Of a stretch of 15,527 nucleotides of DNA, positions 1 to 6,228 are shown one piece after another (within the stretch, counting starts at the first letter, position 1; every line of letters begins with the position of its first letter). The notes below the pieces were generated by a model that had not been told where the DNA came from, made no database searches, and saw only the letters and a list, made by a program, of their open reading frames with translations. The DNA comes from Clostridia bacterium (GTDB lineage: Bacteria; Bacillota_A; Clostridia; Christensenellales; Aristaeellaceae). The DNA is taken from assembly GCA_017530275.1 (NCBI GenBank), contig JAFXMP010000006.1, positions 1 through 15,527 on the forward strand, written 5' to 3'. The translations under genes and the position numbers were made by a program.

Positions 1-156
1 ACTGCCAAGGCCAACGGTCTCGATGTGCTGAAATACTTGAATTATGTGTTTCGGAGAATTCCGATACCTGATGGCAATCCCACGGATGATTTCATTGAAA
101 GCCTTATGCCTTGGAATGAAGCTGTCAGGGCTGAGTGTCAATGTGGCTATATTTGA
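1..156 (+). CDS. IS66 family transposase, C-terminal end (partial)
   Basis: This is the last 51 codons of an open frame that enters from the left edge. The peptide begins TAKANGLDVLKYL and continues through a PDGN/DDFIESLMPWNE stretch. That matches the well-known C-terminus of IS66 transposases (NAKANGLDP-Y-YL ... LLPWN), where the TAKANGLD segment lies close to the last catalytic helix. The frame stops with TGA at 154-156, only a few bases before the likely right end of the element. The DDE catalytic residues lie outside the window, so activity cannot be judged. The protein would catalyse transposition of the element together with its IS66 accessory proteins, which are not visible here. Family call by motif recognition only. 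Confidence 0.75.
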   Translation, partial: TAKANGLDVLKYLNYVFRRIPIPDGNPTDDFIESLMPWNEAVRAECQCGYI

Positions 157-163
157 CGCTTAC
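1..163 (+). mobile_element. Right end of an IS66-family insertion sequence
   Basis: The transposase stop is followed at once by GACGCTTAC (155-163). Its reverse complement is GTAAGCGTC, the typical outer tip (GTAAGCG) of IS66-family inverted repeats. The element therefore probably ends at about 163, and the next 8 bases (164-171) would be the target-site copy. The left end lies outside the window, so neither the target duplication nor the length of the element can be checked. Confidence 0.6.
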
Positions 164-167
164 GAAC

Positions 168-199
168 AAACGCAGGATTTGGAAATAGCCTGCGTTTTT
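168..199 (+). terminator. Rho-independent terminator after the IS66 end
   Basis: AAACGCAGG (168-176) pairs with CCTGCGTTT (189-197) around a 12-base loop, and the 3' arm runs into a T tract (195-199). It lies just outside the inferred insertion-sequence end, so it may belong to the target locus and would block transposase transcription from reaching the next gene. Confidence 0.6.
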
Positions 200-203
200 C
201 GTA

Positions 204-231
204 TTGACAAAATGTGAATTTGAGTTATACT
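204..231 (+). promoter_or_regulatory. Sigma-A-type promoter for the ATPase gene
   Basis: A perfect -35 box TTGACA (204-209) is followed by a 16-base spacer and a -10 box TATACT (226-231). Transcription would start near 238, leaving a leader of about 95 bases before the ATG at 333. That leader contains a perfect 12-bp palindrome. Confidence 0.6.
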
Positions 232-249
232 AAGAACGAGCTTCTTTCT

Positions 250-276
250 GAATATTTTTTCAGAGAAAAAATATTC
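250..276. repeat. Perfect 12-bp inverted repeat in the ATPase leader
   Basis: GAATATTTTTTC (250-261) and GAAAAAATATTC (265-276) are exact inverse copies separated by AGA. The site lies between the promoter and the start codon. It could be an operator for a dimeric repressor or an AT-rich RNA hairpin. The repeat is directly visible; its role is not known. Confidence 0.6.
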
Positions 277-332
277 TGTATGTAAATTGGCAATCCTATG
301 ATTGAATCAGCAACTTATTCGGGGGTGTGAAC

Positions 333-1715
333 ATGTTTCTTGGCAGAGAAAAAGAGCTGAAGGCGATCCGGCAGGAGCTTTCCTCTCAGAATCGAAAAAC
401 CGCCATCCTGGTCTATGGGAAACGCAGGGTCGGAAAATCGACGCTGATTCAGGAGGCTGCGAAGGATTTTGACGGGATCGTTATCAATCATCTGTGCGTG
501 CAGAGTACCTTTGAAGGCAATCTGGATTTGATTTGCCGCAGTGTCTGTCAGGCGCTGGGTCTGCCGAATATGCAGTTTGATTCGCTGTTTGCCCTGATGG
601 ATTTCCTCAAGGCGCAGGATAAAAACATTTTGCTGATTATCGACGAATACCCATACTTGAAGCAGACAAAAAAACAGAACGAAGTGGATTCCTATATGCA
701 GGCGGTGATTGATCGGATGCCGCCCAATGTGAAACTGATTCTTTGCGGGTCGTACATCGCCATCATGAAAGAACTGCTGACGGAGGGCAATCCGCTGTTC
801 GGGCGCTTTTCCCTGATTCAGCATATCCAGGACTTTGATTACCATGACGCCGCTCGTTTCTATCCCGGTTTGTCAGTGCGTGATAAAGTGGCTTTCTATG
901 CGGTGTTCGGCGGCTCGCCGTATGTGCTGGAAAACCTGGATATTCAGTCTTCTCTGCAAGCCAATATCCTGCGGCTGCTTATGCCGGAAACGGGGCTGAT
1001 CCGTTCCCACATTGAAAACGTGATGCTGAATGAAATCAGGAAATCATTTGATACCCGTATTCTGGAAGTGTTGGGCAACGGCAAAAAGCGTTACAGCGAG
1101 ATTTCTGACGCCCTGAAAATGGAAGAAACAGGCCTGCTGGAAAAGCAGTTGAAAATCCTTCTGAACATGGAGACGATTCAGAAAACGGAACCGCTAAATC
1201 GCCGGGATGATAAAAAGAAGAAGTTTTATGAGATCACGGACAACCTGATGCGTTTCTACTTTTCCTTCATTTTCGGCTCGGCGGGTGCAATCACCCGCAT
1301 CGGCGGGGAACAATACTACCGCATGAATATCGAAGGAGAAAAGCTGCGCCAGTTCATCAGCAGACGATTGGAAGGAATCACTCTGCAATACTTCCACAGG
1401 ATGGCGGGTATCGGCGATTTTGCGGATGTGACGGACTTTGGCAGCTATTGGTACGATGATCCCGTCAGCAAAACCAACGGAGAATTTGACTGCGTGCTCC
1501 AGCGTCGGGGCGAGAAATACGATTTCTTTGAATGTAAGTATTTTGACCGCAAAATGACGCTGGAGGAATGCAGGCAAGAGGATGAACAGGTGCGGCAGCA
1601 GCCGGGGATTGAAGTGGATCGCGTGGGATTTGTCTGCACGGGAGGATTTGATTTTGAGGATGCAGGCGAATATACCTTAATTGATGGAAATAAGCTTTAT
1701 CAATATCATAGGTAG
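333..1715 (+). CDS. AAA/archaeal-type ATPase with C-terminal DUF234-like nuclease fold
   Basis: The 460-residue protein starts at ATG 333, chosen because GGGGGTG (321-327) sits 5 bases upstream; an in-frame GTG at 327 lacks such a site. Residues 29-37 (GKRRVGKST) are the Walker A loop and LLIIDEY (100-106) is Walker B. A sensor-like KLILCGSYI follows at about 134-142. The middle part (about 240-310) looks like a winged helix, and RFYFSFIF resembles the conserved RFW motif of this family. The C-terminus carries EFD (384-386) and ECK (400-402), a PD-(D/E)XK-like arrangement seen in the DEXX-box ATPase/DUF234 family. Length fits that family. These ATPases are common in gut bacteria and archaea and often lie near mobile elements; their cellular substrate is unknown. 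The gene is monocistronic and flanked by an insertion-sequence end, suggesting acquisition. Confidence 0.85.
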   Translation: MFLGREKELKAIRQELSSQNRKTAILVYGKRRVGKSTLIQEAAKDFDGIVINHLCVQSTFEGNLDLICRSVCQALGLPNMQFDSLFALMDFLKAQDKNILLIIDEYPYLKQTKKQNEVDSYMQAVIDRMPPNVKLILCGSYIAIMKELLTEGNPLFGRFSLIQHIQDFDYHDAARFYPGLSVRDKVAFYAVFGGSPYVLENLDIQSSLQANILRLLMPETGLIRSHIENVMLNEIRKSFDTRILEVLGNGKKRYSEISDALKMEETGLLEKQLKILLNMETIQKTEPLNRRDDKKKKFYEITDNLMRFYFSFIFGSAGAITRIGGEQYYRMNIEGEKLRQFISRRLEGITLQYFHRMAGIGDFADVTDFGSYWYDDPVSKTNGEFDCVLQRRGEKYDFFECKYFDRKMTLEECRQEDEQVRQQPGIEVDRVGFVCTGGFDFEDAGEYTLIDGNKLYQYHR

Positions 1716-1938
1716 GTCAGGGGCAGAACGACCAGGTTTTCTCGGAGATAAAGCTTTCGGTCGATCAGGCAAATGATGACATCCATTCCGCGCTTCTGAT
1801 CGGGGATGCTGTAAAGAGAAAAAGTTGACAAATCCAAAGTTGTACTTTACTTTTTACAAACAAAATCATAAATACCGCATGAAAGATGATCCGATGCCCT
1901 ATCCGTTTACGAAACATACTCGAACGATTAAATTTACC
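1716..1938. other. Intergenic stretch without a supported gene
   Basis: These 223 bases separate the convergent ATPase and SASP genes. No convincing terminator hairpin with a T tract is visible for either gene. The octamer CGATGCCC first occurs here at 1892-1899 and recurs at 1976-1983 and 1994-2001, inside the unusual SASP tail. A minus-strand open stretch of about 38 codons (roughly 1716-1830) lacks a proper start and is not called. Confidence 0.5.
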
Positions 1939-2238
1939 TTAAACGATCAACCTAACCTGATATTTGACCGCTCCCCGATGCCCCTCCACGATCCGATGCC
2001 CGAACTCAAAAATCCTGGGTCGTACGGGCCACACGTTCTTGACCATGTAGCCGCCGATATAGCCGGCCTGACGGGAAGGCAGATCGCCGTTGTAGCCCTG
2101 CTTCAAGTTGATGCCCAGCTCGCTGGCGATTTCATACTTCATGTTGTCCAGGGCGGCGCGGGCTTCGGGAACGTTGGCGCGGTTGGAGTTGCTGGAGTTG
2201 CTGGAAGCAGACATAGAACCGTTGTTGGAATTGAACAT
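1939..2238 (-). CDS. Alpha/beta-type small acid-soluble spore protein with aberrant C-terminus
   Basis: SASPs coat spore DNA in the forespore, hold it in an A-like form that resists UV and chemicals, and are degraded by the GPR protease at germination. The core NVPEARAALDNMKYEIASEL, then GIN, YNGDLPSRQAGYIGGYMVK, carries both conserved family blocks, including the EIA segment where GPR cuts. Start ATG at 2236-2238 has AGGAGG (2247-2252 complement) 8 bases upstream. The serine/asparagine-rich N-terminus (about 20 residues) is linker-like. After YMVK the family normally ends in about 13 residues such as the paralogue's RLIEQAEKQMAGK; here 32 unrelated residues follow (NVWPVRPRIFEFGHR...). No single frame change restores the family ending, so the 3' end appears to have been replaced, probably by a rearrangement near the adjacent mobile DNA. 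Total 99 residues against the usual 60-75. Confidence 0.85.
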   Translation of the reverse strand: MFNSNNGSMSASSNSSNSNRANVPEARAALDNMKYEIASELGINLKQGYNGDLPSRQAGYIGGYMVKNVWPVRPRIFEFGHRIVEGHRGAVKYQVRLIV

Positions 2239-2364
2239 GACGATTTCCTCCTGTTCGATGCTTTATTTTGGTTTTTTTCAGATAAACACCTTGCGGGCAC
2301 ACGCCGGATCGTGCGGCTTTTGCCGCTCCCCGTCGGGAGTGGGGGAAAGCGCGCCGGAAGGAAA

Positions 2365-2496
2365 GGATGGATATCATCCGCCCGATCCTATCAATGGAAA
2401 CGCCCTGCGTTCCCGGCTTTCACCGGGCGGCGCGGGGTTTTCTTTTTTGACGGGAACAGCTCTGCCCTCCTCTGTCCGGGCGGATGATATCCGTCC
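2365..2496. repeat. 132-bp inverted-repeat structure between the SASP genes
   Basis: GGATGGATATCATCCGCCCG (2365-2384) recurs inverted at 2477-2496 with one mismatch (T to C at the fourth base). The arms enclose 92 bp that include a strong GC hairpin with a T tract. The arrangement could be a small MITE-like element or a branched RNA with a long closing stem. It belongs to neither SASP coding region. No other copy of the arm is present in the window. Confidence 0.7.
2403..2448 (+). terminator. Plus-strand rho-independent terminator between minus-strand genes
   Basis: CCCTGCG..CCCGG (2403-2416) pairs with CCGGG..CGCGGGG (2423-2437) around a CTTTCA loop, and TTTTCTTTTTT follows (2438-2448). The T tract is on the plus strand, yet both neighbouring genes are on the minus strand. 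It is therefore not their terminator. It could end an unannotated plus-strand RNA, for example one covering the small hairpins GCGGC/GCCGC (2313-2326) and CTCCC/GGGAG (2326-2339). Confidence 0.6.
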
Positions 2497-2546
2497 TTCC
2501 AAAGCAGCGCGTCGCTGGCCCTCAGGCGCGCCTTTCCCTTATCGCC

Positions 2547-2762
2547 TTACTTGCCCGCCATCTGCTTCTCCGCCTGCTCGATCAGACGCTTGACCATGTA
2601 TCCGCCCACATAGCCGTTTTCGCGGCTGGTGAGGTCGCCATTGTAGCCCTGCTTGAAGTTGATGCCCAATTCGCGGGCGATTTCAAACTTCATGTTATCC
2701 AGGGCGCCCCGGGCTTCGGGTACGTTGACCCGGCTGCTGGAGTTGCTGCCAGACTGGTTCAT
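2547..2762 (-). CDS. Alpha/beta-type small acid-soluble spore protein
   Basis: This is a complete 71-residue SASP that would bind and protect spore DNA in the forespore. NVPEARGALDNMKFEIAREL (about 14-33) is the first conserved block including the germination-protease region. RENGYVGGYMVKRLIEQA (about 47-64) is the second DNA-binding block. The protein ends normally in EKQMAGK. The start ATG (2760-2762) is preceded by an excellent ribosome-binding site, AAAGGAGGTG (2770-2779 complement). The neighbouring downstream gene is a paralogue with near-identical core sequence, so the two arose by duplication. SASP genes are normally transcribed by sigma-G in the forespore; I could not place a confident sigma-G promoter. 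The octamer AGCATCGA occurs shortly upstream of both SASP genes on the coding strand. Confidence 0.93.
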   Translation of the reverse strand: MNQSGSNSSSRVNVPEARGALDNMKFEIARELGINFKQGYNGDLTSRENGYVGGYMVKRLIEQAEKQMAGK

Positions 2763-3055
2763 TGCTTTTCACCTCCTTTATTCAGGATCGATGCTATTTT
2801 CACCGATCCAGGCGAAATTACGCTGGCATTTTGTGCAAATCGACAGATTTCTCAACAAACTGAAGAAAACCATTACGTCAACTTTTGCAAGGAAGCTTCA
2901 AAAAGACAAATTCTGCAATAATGTCATTTTTTCGCTTCATATCTGAACGTTCTGGCTTTTTTATGATACCTTGACTTGTAAGCGAAATGACAGTATAATA
3001 CTTACATCGACAGCATTTGACACAAACAAACGCACAATGGAAAGAAGATTGCACC
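2763..3055. other. Divergent regulatory region between SASP and the accessory island
   Basis: These 293 bases lie between divergently transcribed genes. The left part should hold the forespore promoter of the SASP. The right part holds the plus-strand promoter at 2971-2999. An imperfect inverted repeat links TGTCATTTTTTCGCTT (2922-2937) with AAGCGAAATGACA (2980-2992), the second arm lying in the promoter spacer. No gene is supported here. Confidence 0.6.
2971..2999 (+). promoter_or_regulatory. Sigma-A-type promoter for the small genes
   Basis: TTGACT (2971-2976), a 17-base spacer and a perfect TATAAT (2994-2999) form a near-consensus promoter. Transcription would begin near 3006, about 50 bases before the ATG at 3056. 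The spacer contains AAGCGAAATGACA, one arm of an inverted repeat whose other arm lies at 2922-2937, so regulation by a dimeric DNA-binding protein is possible. Confidence 0.7.
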
Positions 3056-3268
3056 ATGAAGATCATTCTGGACACCGACAAGAAAACCATCACCGTGCCG
3101 TGGAATTACACGCAGAAGCTGGAAGAGATCAACCGCATGGTCAAGGAATTTGGCGGCGCTGATGCACAGCCCAAGACTTTCAGCGGCTACATTGACGAAT
3201 GCTGGAAGGAAGCCATGGCGCATTCTGATACCAACCTGAAAACCGCTTCCAAGCCCGTCAAGAAGTAA
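3056..3268 (+). CDS. Small conserved protein of mobile-element type
   Basis: The predicted 70-residue protein begins MKIILDTDKKTITVPWNY and ends in a lysine-rich SKPVKK. I recognise the pattern MKI-LDTDKKTI-VP-NY...KLEE-N as that of short uncharacterised proteins often found on prophages and conjugative elements of Clostridia; that is recall, not a search. The function is unknown. The sequence suggests a short beta strand followed by helices (QKLEEINRMVKEFG, YIDECWKEAMAHS), with no catalytic motif. ATG 3056 was chosen over the upstream TTG (3017) because the conserved pattern starts with MKI and a weak AAGAAG site lies 8 bases before it. It is 13 bases ahead of the helix-turn-helix gene and shares its promoter. 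Confidence 0.75.
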   Translation: MKIILDTDKKTITVPWNYTQKLEEINRMVKEFGGADAQPKTFSGYIDECWKEAMAHSDTNLKTASKPVKK

Positions 3269-3281
3269 TTGGAGTAAAGCA

Positions 3282-3476
3282 ATGGCAGCACAAAAGGGGT
3301 CGAGAGTTACGCCCGATGAATTGATCCTGATGCACCAGCTTTACAACAAGTATCACAGCTATGCATGGGTGGCAAGGGAAATAGGACGGTCTGCGTCCTG
3401 CGTATCGTACAACATCAAAATGAAGCGTGCGCCGAAAGTTGTTCGTGATACGTTCCCCGATACCGTAAGGGAATAA
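3282..3476 (+). CDS. Small helix-turn-helix DNA-binding protein
   Basis: The 64-residue protein carries a homeodomain-like helix-turn-helix: TPDELILMHQLYNKY (about 10-24) as first helix, then YAWVAREIGRSASCVSYNIK (about 28-47), where VAREIGRS-A-VSYNI matches the turn and recognition helix of Hin/resolvase-type and transposase-type HTH motifs. The C-terminus is short and basic. Start ATG 3282 has GGAG at 3271-3274. It lies directly downstream of the 70-residue gene and upstream of the restriction-modification genes, separated from them by a terminator-like hairpin. It could be an autoregulator of this operon or a controller of the methylase genes, but no data in the sequence decide this. It is too small to be a recombinase. 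Confidence 0.7.
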   Translation: MAAQKGSRVTPDELILMHQLYNKYHSYAWVAREIGRSASCVSYNIKMKRAPKVVRDTFPDTVRE

Positions 3477-3489
3477 GCGCGGATAGAGG

Positions 3490-3526
3490 AAAACCAGTCG
3501 GAAAACGAATTGCGGCTGGTTTTTCT
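3490..3526 (+). terminator. Terminator (or attenuator) between the HTH gene and mod
   Basis: AAAACCAG (3490-3497) pairs with CTGGTTTT (3516-3524 region), with extra CG pairs inside and a T tract at 3520-3524. It ends the small-gene operon. No good promoter is visible between it and the mod start at 3569, so mod may depend on read-through from 2971 or on a weak promoter that I cannot identify. Confidence 0.65.
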
Positions 3527-3568
3527 TCATAAGACGGCACAATAAATGTTATTAGGAGGCTGCTTGCT

Positions 3569-6226
3569 GTGAGCACAGATTTTAGCGATTTCAAGATTGA
3601 TCCAAAAGTTCTCTCTGCTCTTGAATCAATCAGCAAAGTACAAAACAACGCTACAATGCAGACTATCCGTGAGACAGCCGAAAGAATGCGTAGGATCATG
3701 GATGAAAGCATTGTTATTCCTGATGCTGTTGAAACTGTTAAGAGAACAGCGGAAATGCTTTCGAGAACATTACAGCCAATAACTGAATCTTATAGTAATA
3801 CAAAAGCATTCTTGGAATCTGCGCGCCAAGTGACACAAGCCATTGCGGATTTTCAAACGCGAAGCGGATTGACCGTTCGGAAACTTCAAGATGATTATGC
3901 GGCATCACTACAAACGTGTATTGCTGTAACAAGAGATTTATCAAGCAGTTTTTCCGCGCTTGATATTTCTGGCATGAAGCGGATAGTTGAATCCTACCAT
4001 ACTCTTGTTGCAGAGAAAAGCGTACAGGATTTTTCTCTTGCTTATGAAACATGGACAGAGGGACACACAGAAGAAGATATTTCGGATGAAGCAGTTGCAG
4101 ATGAGGTAAAAACCATCTTAACGGAAAAGAAGATAACTTTTTCCGAGCAATGGGATAACATCAAAAAAGCGACATGGTTCAAAGCTGTAAAAATCGTTCT
4201 TGTTATCATATTGTTTGTTTTTGAACCAGTCATTGACAAAGCAAAGGATGATGTTCGGGAGCGTCTGGGCATCACACAGTTTTTACAAGAATCTGGAATG
4301 CTTGATATTACTGGCAAACTGCTTGGCATTTCCGAGGATCATTCAGTATCCGAGGAAGAAGCTAAAACAACAGTTGATGAATCTGAATTGGGTAATATTT
4401 CAAAACAAAAGCGGGATGATCTGCTCAACAAAATACGGCAGATTCGATCCTTTATTTCCTCTGCTCCGCAGGATCAGAATACCGATAATCTCTTGGCTTA
4501 CATAAGTGAATTGGAAAAGGAAGTATTTGGAAAGAAGTACGGTCTTGTGTATGAAGAACACAGGGAGCAGATTGATTCCGTTTTGGATAGCTATACACCT
4601 GTTCTTACCGAGGAAGAAGATTTATTCATTGGGAACGGTGGACAGATCAATTTCCTGATTGAAGGAGACAATTTAGCATCATTACAGCTATTGGAAAAAA
4701 CGCACAAAGGCAGAATTGATCTAATTTACATTGATCCACCGTACAACACAGGAAATAAAGATTTTGTTTACGATGACTGCTATGTTGATGAAGAAGATGG
4801 TTTCAGACATTCTAAATGGAGTAGTTTTCTTTCAAAACGCTTGCGCATAGCCAGAAATCTATTAACCGAACAAGGCATAATCTTTATTCAAATTAGTGAT
4901 ATTGAATTAGCACAGTTGAGAGCGCTGTGTGATGAAATATTCGGAGATGAGAATTTCATCAATATCATAAGCGTGAATATGAAAAATATCGCTGGTGCTT
5001 CTGGTGGTGGAGAAGATAAGAGACTAAAAAAGAATTGTGAATACATTTTAATCTATGCAAAGAATTATAGCATTATGCCGATTTTTAATGGTGTCTATGT
5101 CTATACTGAATTGTCGGAGATGATACAACAGTATAAAGATCAAGGGGTTAGCTGGAAATATACTTCTGTATTATTAGAACAAGGCGAGAAAGAATATATT
5201 GGCAGCACAGTTGACGGTGATGGTAATGAAATACGTGTATTCATACGGAAGAATCCAGTAATAAAGTCAATCAAACAAGTGGCAAAAGAGGATGGTATTA
5301 CAGAAAAAGAAGCTTATAAAAAATATGGAACAAAAGTATTCCAAACAACAAATGCACAATCTTCAATCCGAACAAGGGTAATGGAGTATCGGAAAGAAGC
5401 AGGAATAACAGAAGATGTTATTTCAATAGAGTATGTTCCCAAAACAGGAAAGAATAAAGGGCAAGTTTACGAACAATTCTATAAGGGCGATAAATGCAGG
5501 CTGTTTGTATGGTTAAAAGATACAAGTGAAGAAATTGATGGAGAACTGTATAAACGAGACTTACAGGGTACATACTGGGATTTCAATGGGTCAATGAAGA
5601 ATTTAACCAAAGAAGGGAATGTTGAATTTAGTCAGGGAAAAAAACCCATTGATCTTATCAAGCGTATAATCAGCATGTATCCACAAAACGATATTACCGT
5701 TCTTGATTTCTTTGCTGGATCAGGAAGCACTGGTCATGCGGTAATAGCACAGAATGTTGAGGATGGCGGAGAACGGCATTTCATTCTATGCACGAACAAT
5801 CAAAATGACATTTGTAGACAAAAAACTTATGTTCGTCTGTCAAATGTTATCAATGGCTATACAACTGATACTGGTAAGGTTTTTTCACCTATGCCTGCAT
5901 CTTTGAAGTATTATGTGGTGAAGTACATTTCGATTTCTGATCGTATGTATTATGAGTATGCCGATGATCTATTGCTTCATACAAAAGAACTTGTTGAATT
6001 GGAAAACGGCATCAATTTTACAGGGAATGCAGAAATCGCAATCGTACTAACCGAGGAGGAACTACAAGACTTCATGGAAAATATCGAAGATTTTCGCAAG
6101 TGCCGCAAGCTCTACATGGGACATGATCTTTTACCTGATGAGGAACAGGCAGCAGCGCTTGAAGAACACGGTATTGAAATCAGCATCATTCCTGACTATT
6201 ACTACCGTGACTTACAGGGGGATTGA
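3569..6226 (+). CDS. mod: Type III restriction-modification methyltransferase (Mod) with long N-terminal extension
   Basis: This 885-residue protein would transfer a methyl group from S-adenosylmethionine to N6 of adenine in an asymmetric site and give the type III complex its sequence specificity. DPPYNTGN (389-396) is catalytic motif IV and DFFAGSGSTGHA (712-723) is the AdoMet-binding motif I. Motif IV before motif I is the beta-class order of type III Mod proteins. The part between them (about 460-690) is the likely target-recognition region. GTG start at 3569 with AGGAGG at 3554-3559; no ATG fits better. Unusually, about 350 residues precede the methylase. They are helical and probably coiled-coil (about 10-150), then contain a hydrophobic segment KIVLVIILFVFEPVI (208-222) and another charged helical part (about 265-330). 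I do not recognise this extension. Ordinary Mod proteins are about 550-680 residues and soluble. The gene is much AT-richer than the housekeeping genes to the right, a sign of transfer. Confidence 0.9.
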   Translation: MSTDFSDFKIDPKVLSALESISKVQNNATMQTIRETAERMRRIMDESIVIPDAVETVKRTAEMLSRTLQPITESYSNTKAFLESARQVTQAIADFQTRSGLTVRKLQDDYAASLQTCIAVTRDLSSSFSALDISGMKRIVESYHTLVAEKSVQDFSLAYETWTEGHTEEDISDEAVADEVKTILTEKKITFSEQWDNIKKATWFKAVKIVLVIILFVFEPVIDKAKDDVRERLGITQFLQESGMLDITGKLLGISEDHSVSEEEAKTTVDESELGNISKQKRDDLLNKIRQIRSFISSAPQDQNTDNLLAYISELEKEVFGKKYGLVYEEHREQIDSVLDSYTPVLTEEEDLFIGNGGQINFLIEGDNLASLQLLEKTHKGRIDLIYIDPPYNTGNKDFVYDDCYVDEEDGFRHSKWSSFLSKRLRIARNLLTEQGIIFIQISDIELAQLRALCDEIFGDENFINIISVNMKNIAGASGGGEDKRLKKNCEYILIYAKNYSIMPIFNGVYVYTELSEMIQQYKDQGVSWKYTSVLLEQGEKEYIGSTVDGDGNEIRVFIRKNPVIKSIKQVAKEDGITEKEAYKKYGTKVFQTTNAQSSIRTRVMEYRKEAGITEDVISIEYVPKTGKNKGQVYEQFYKGDKCRLFVWLKDTSEEIDGELYKRDLQGTYWDFNGSMKNLTKEGNVEFSQGKKPIDLIKRIISMYPQNDITVLDFFAGSGSTGHAVIAQNVEDGGERHFILCTNNQNDICRQKTYVRLSNVINGYTTDTGKVFSPMPASLKYYVVKYISISDRMYYEYADDLLLHTKELVELENGINFTGNAEIAIVLTEEELQDFMENIEDFRKCRKLYMGHDLLPDEEQAAALEEHGIEISIIPDYYYRDLQGD

Positions 6227-6228
6227 TT

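Noticed and set aside
1716..1830. Minus-strand open stretch of about 38 codons (YSIPDQKRGMDVIICLIDRKLYL...) ending next to the ATPase stop
   Set aside because: It looks protein-like but has no upstream start with a ribosome-binding site, and I cannot assign it to a family. It may be a gene remnant; chance cannot be excluded.
1825..2487. Plus-strand open frame of 220 codons across the first SASP
   Set aside because: It is antisense to a clear SASP with a strong ribosome-binding site, and its product is low-complexity and without a recognisable domain.
2484..2921. Plus-strand open frame of 145 codons across the second SASP
   Set aside because: It is the antisense shadow of a GC-rich SASP coding region, with no ribosome-binding site.
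2922..2992. Possible CRISPR-like or attachment-site repeat near the island edge
   Set aside because: Only one imperfect inverted pair exists, with no regular spacers, no matching direct repeat at the right edge of the island, and no integrase or tRNA gene nearby.
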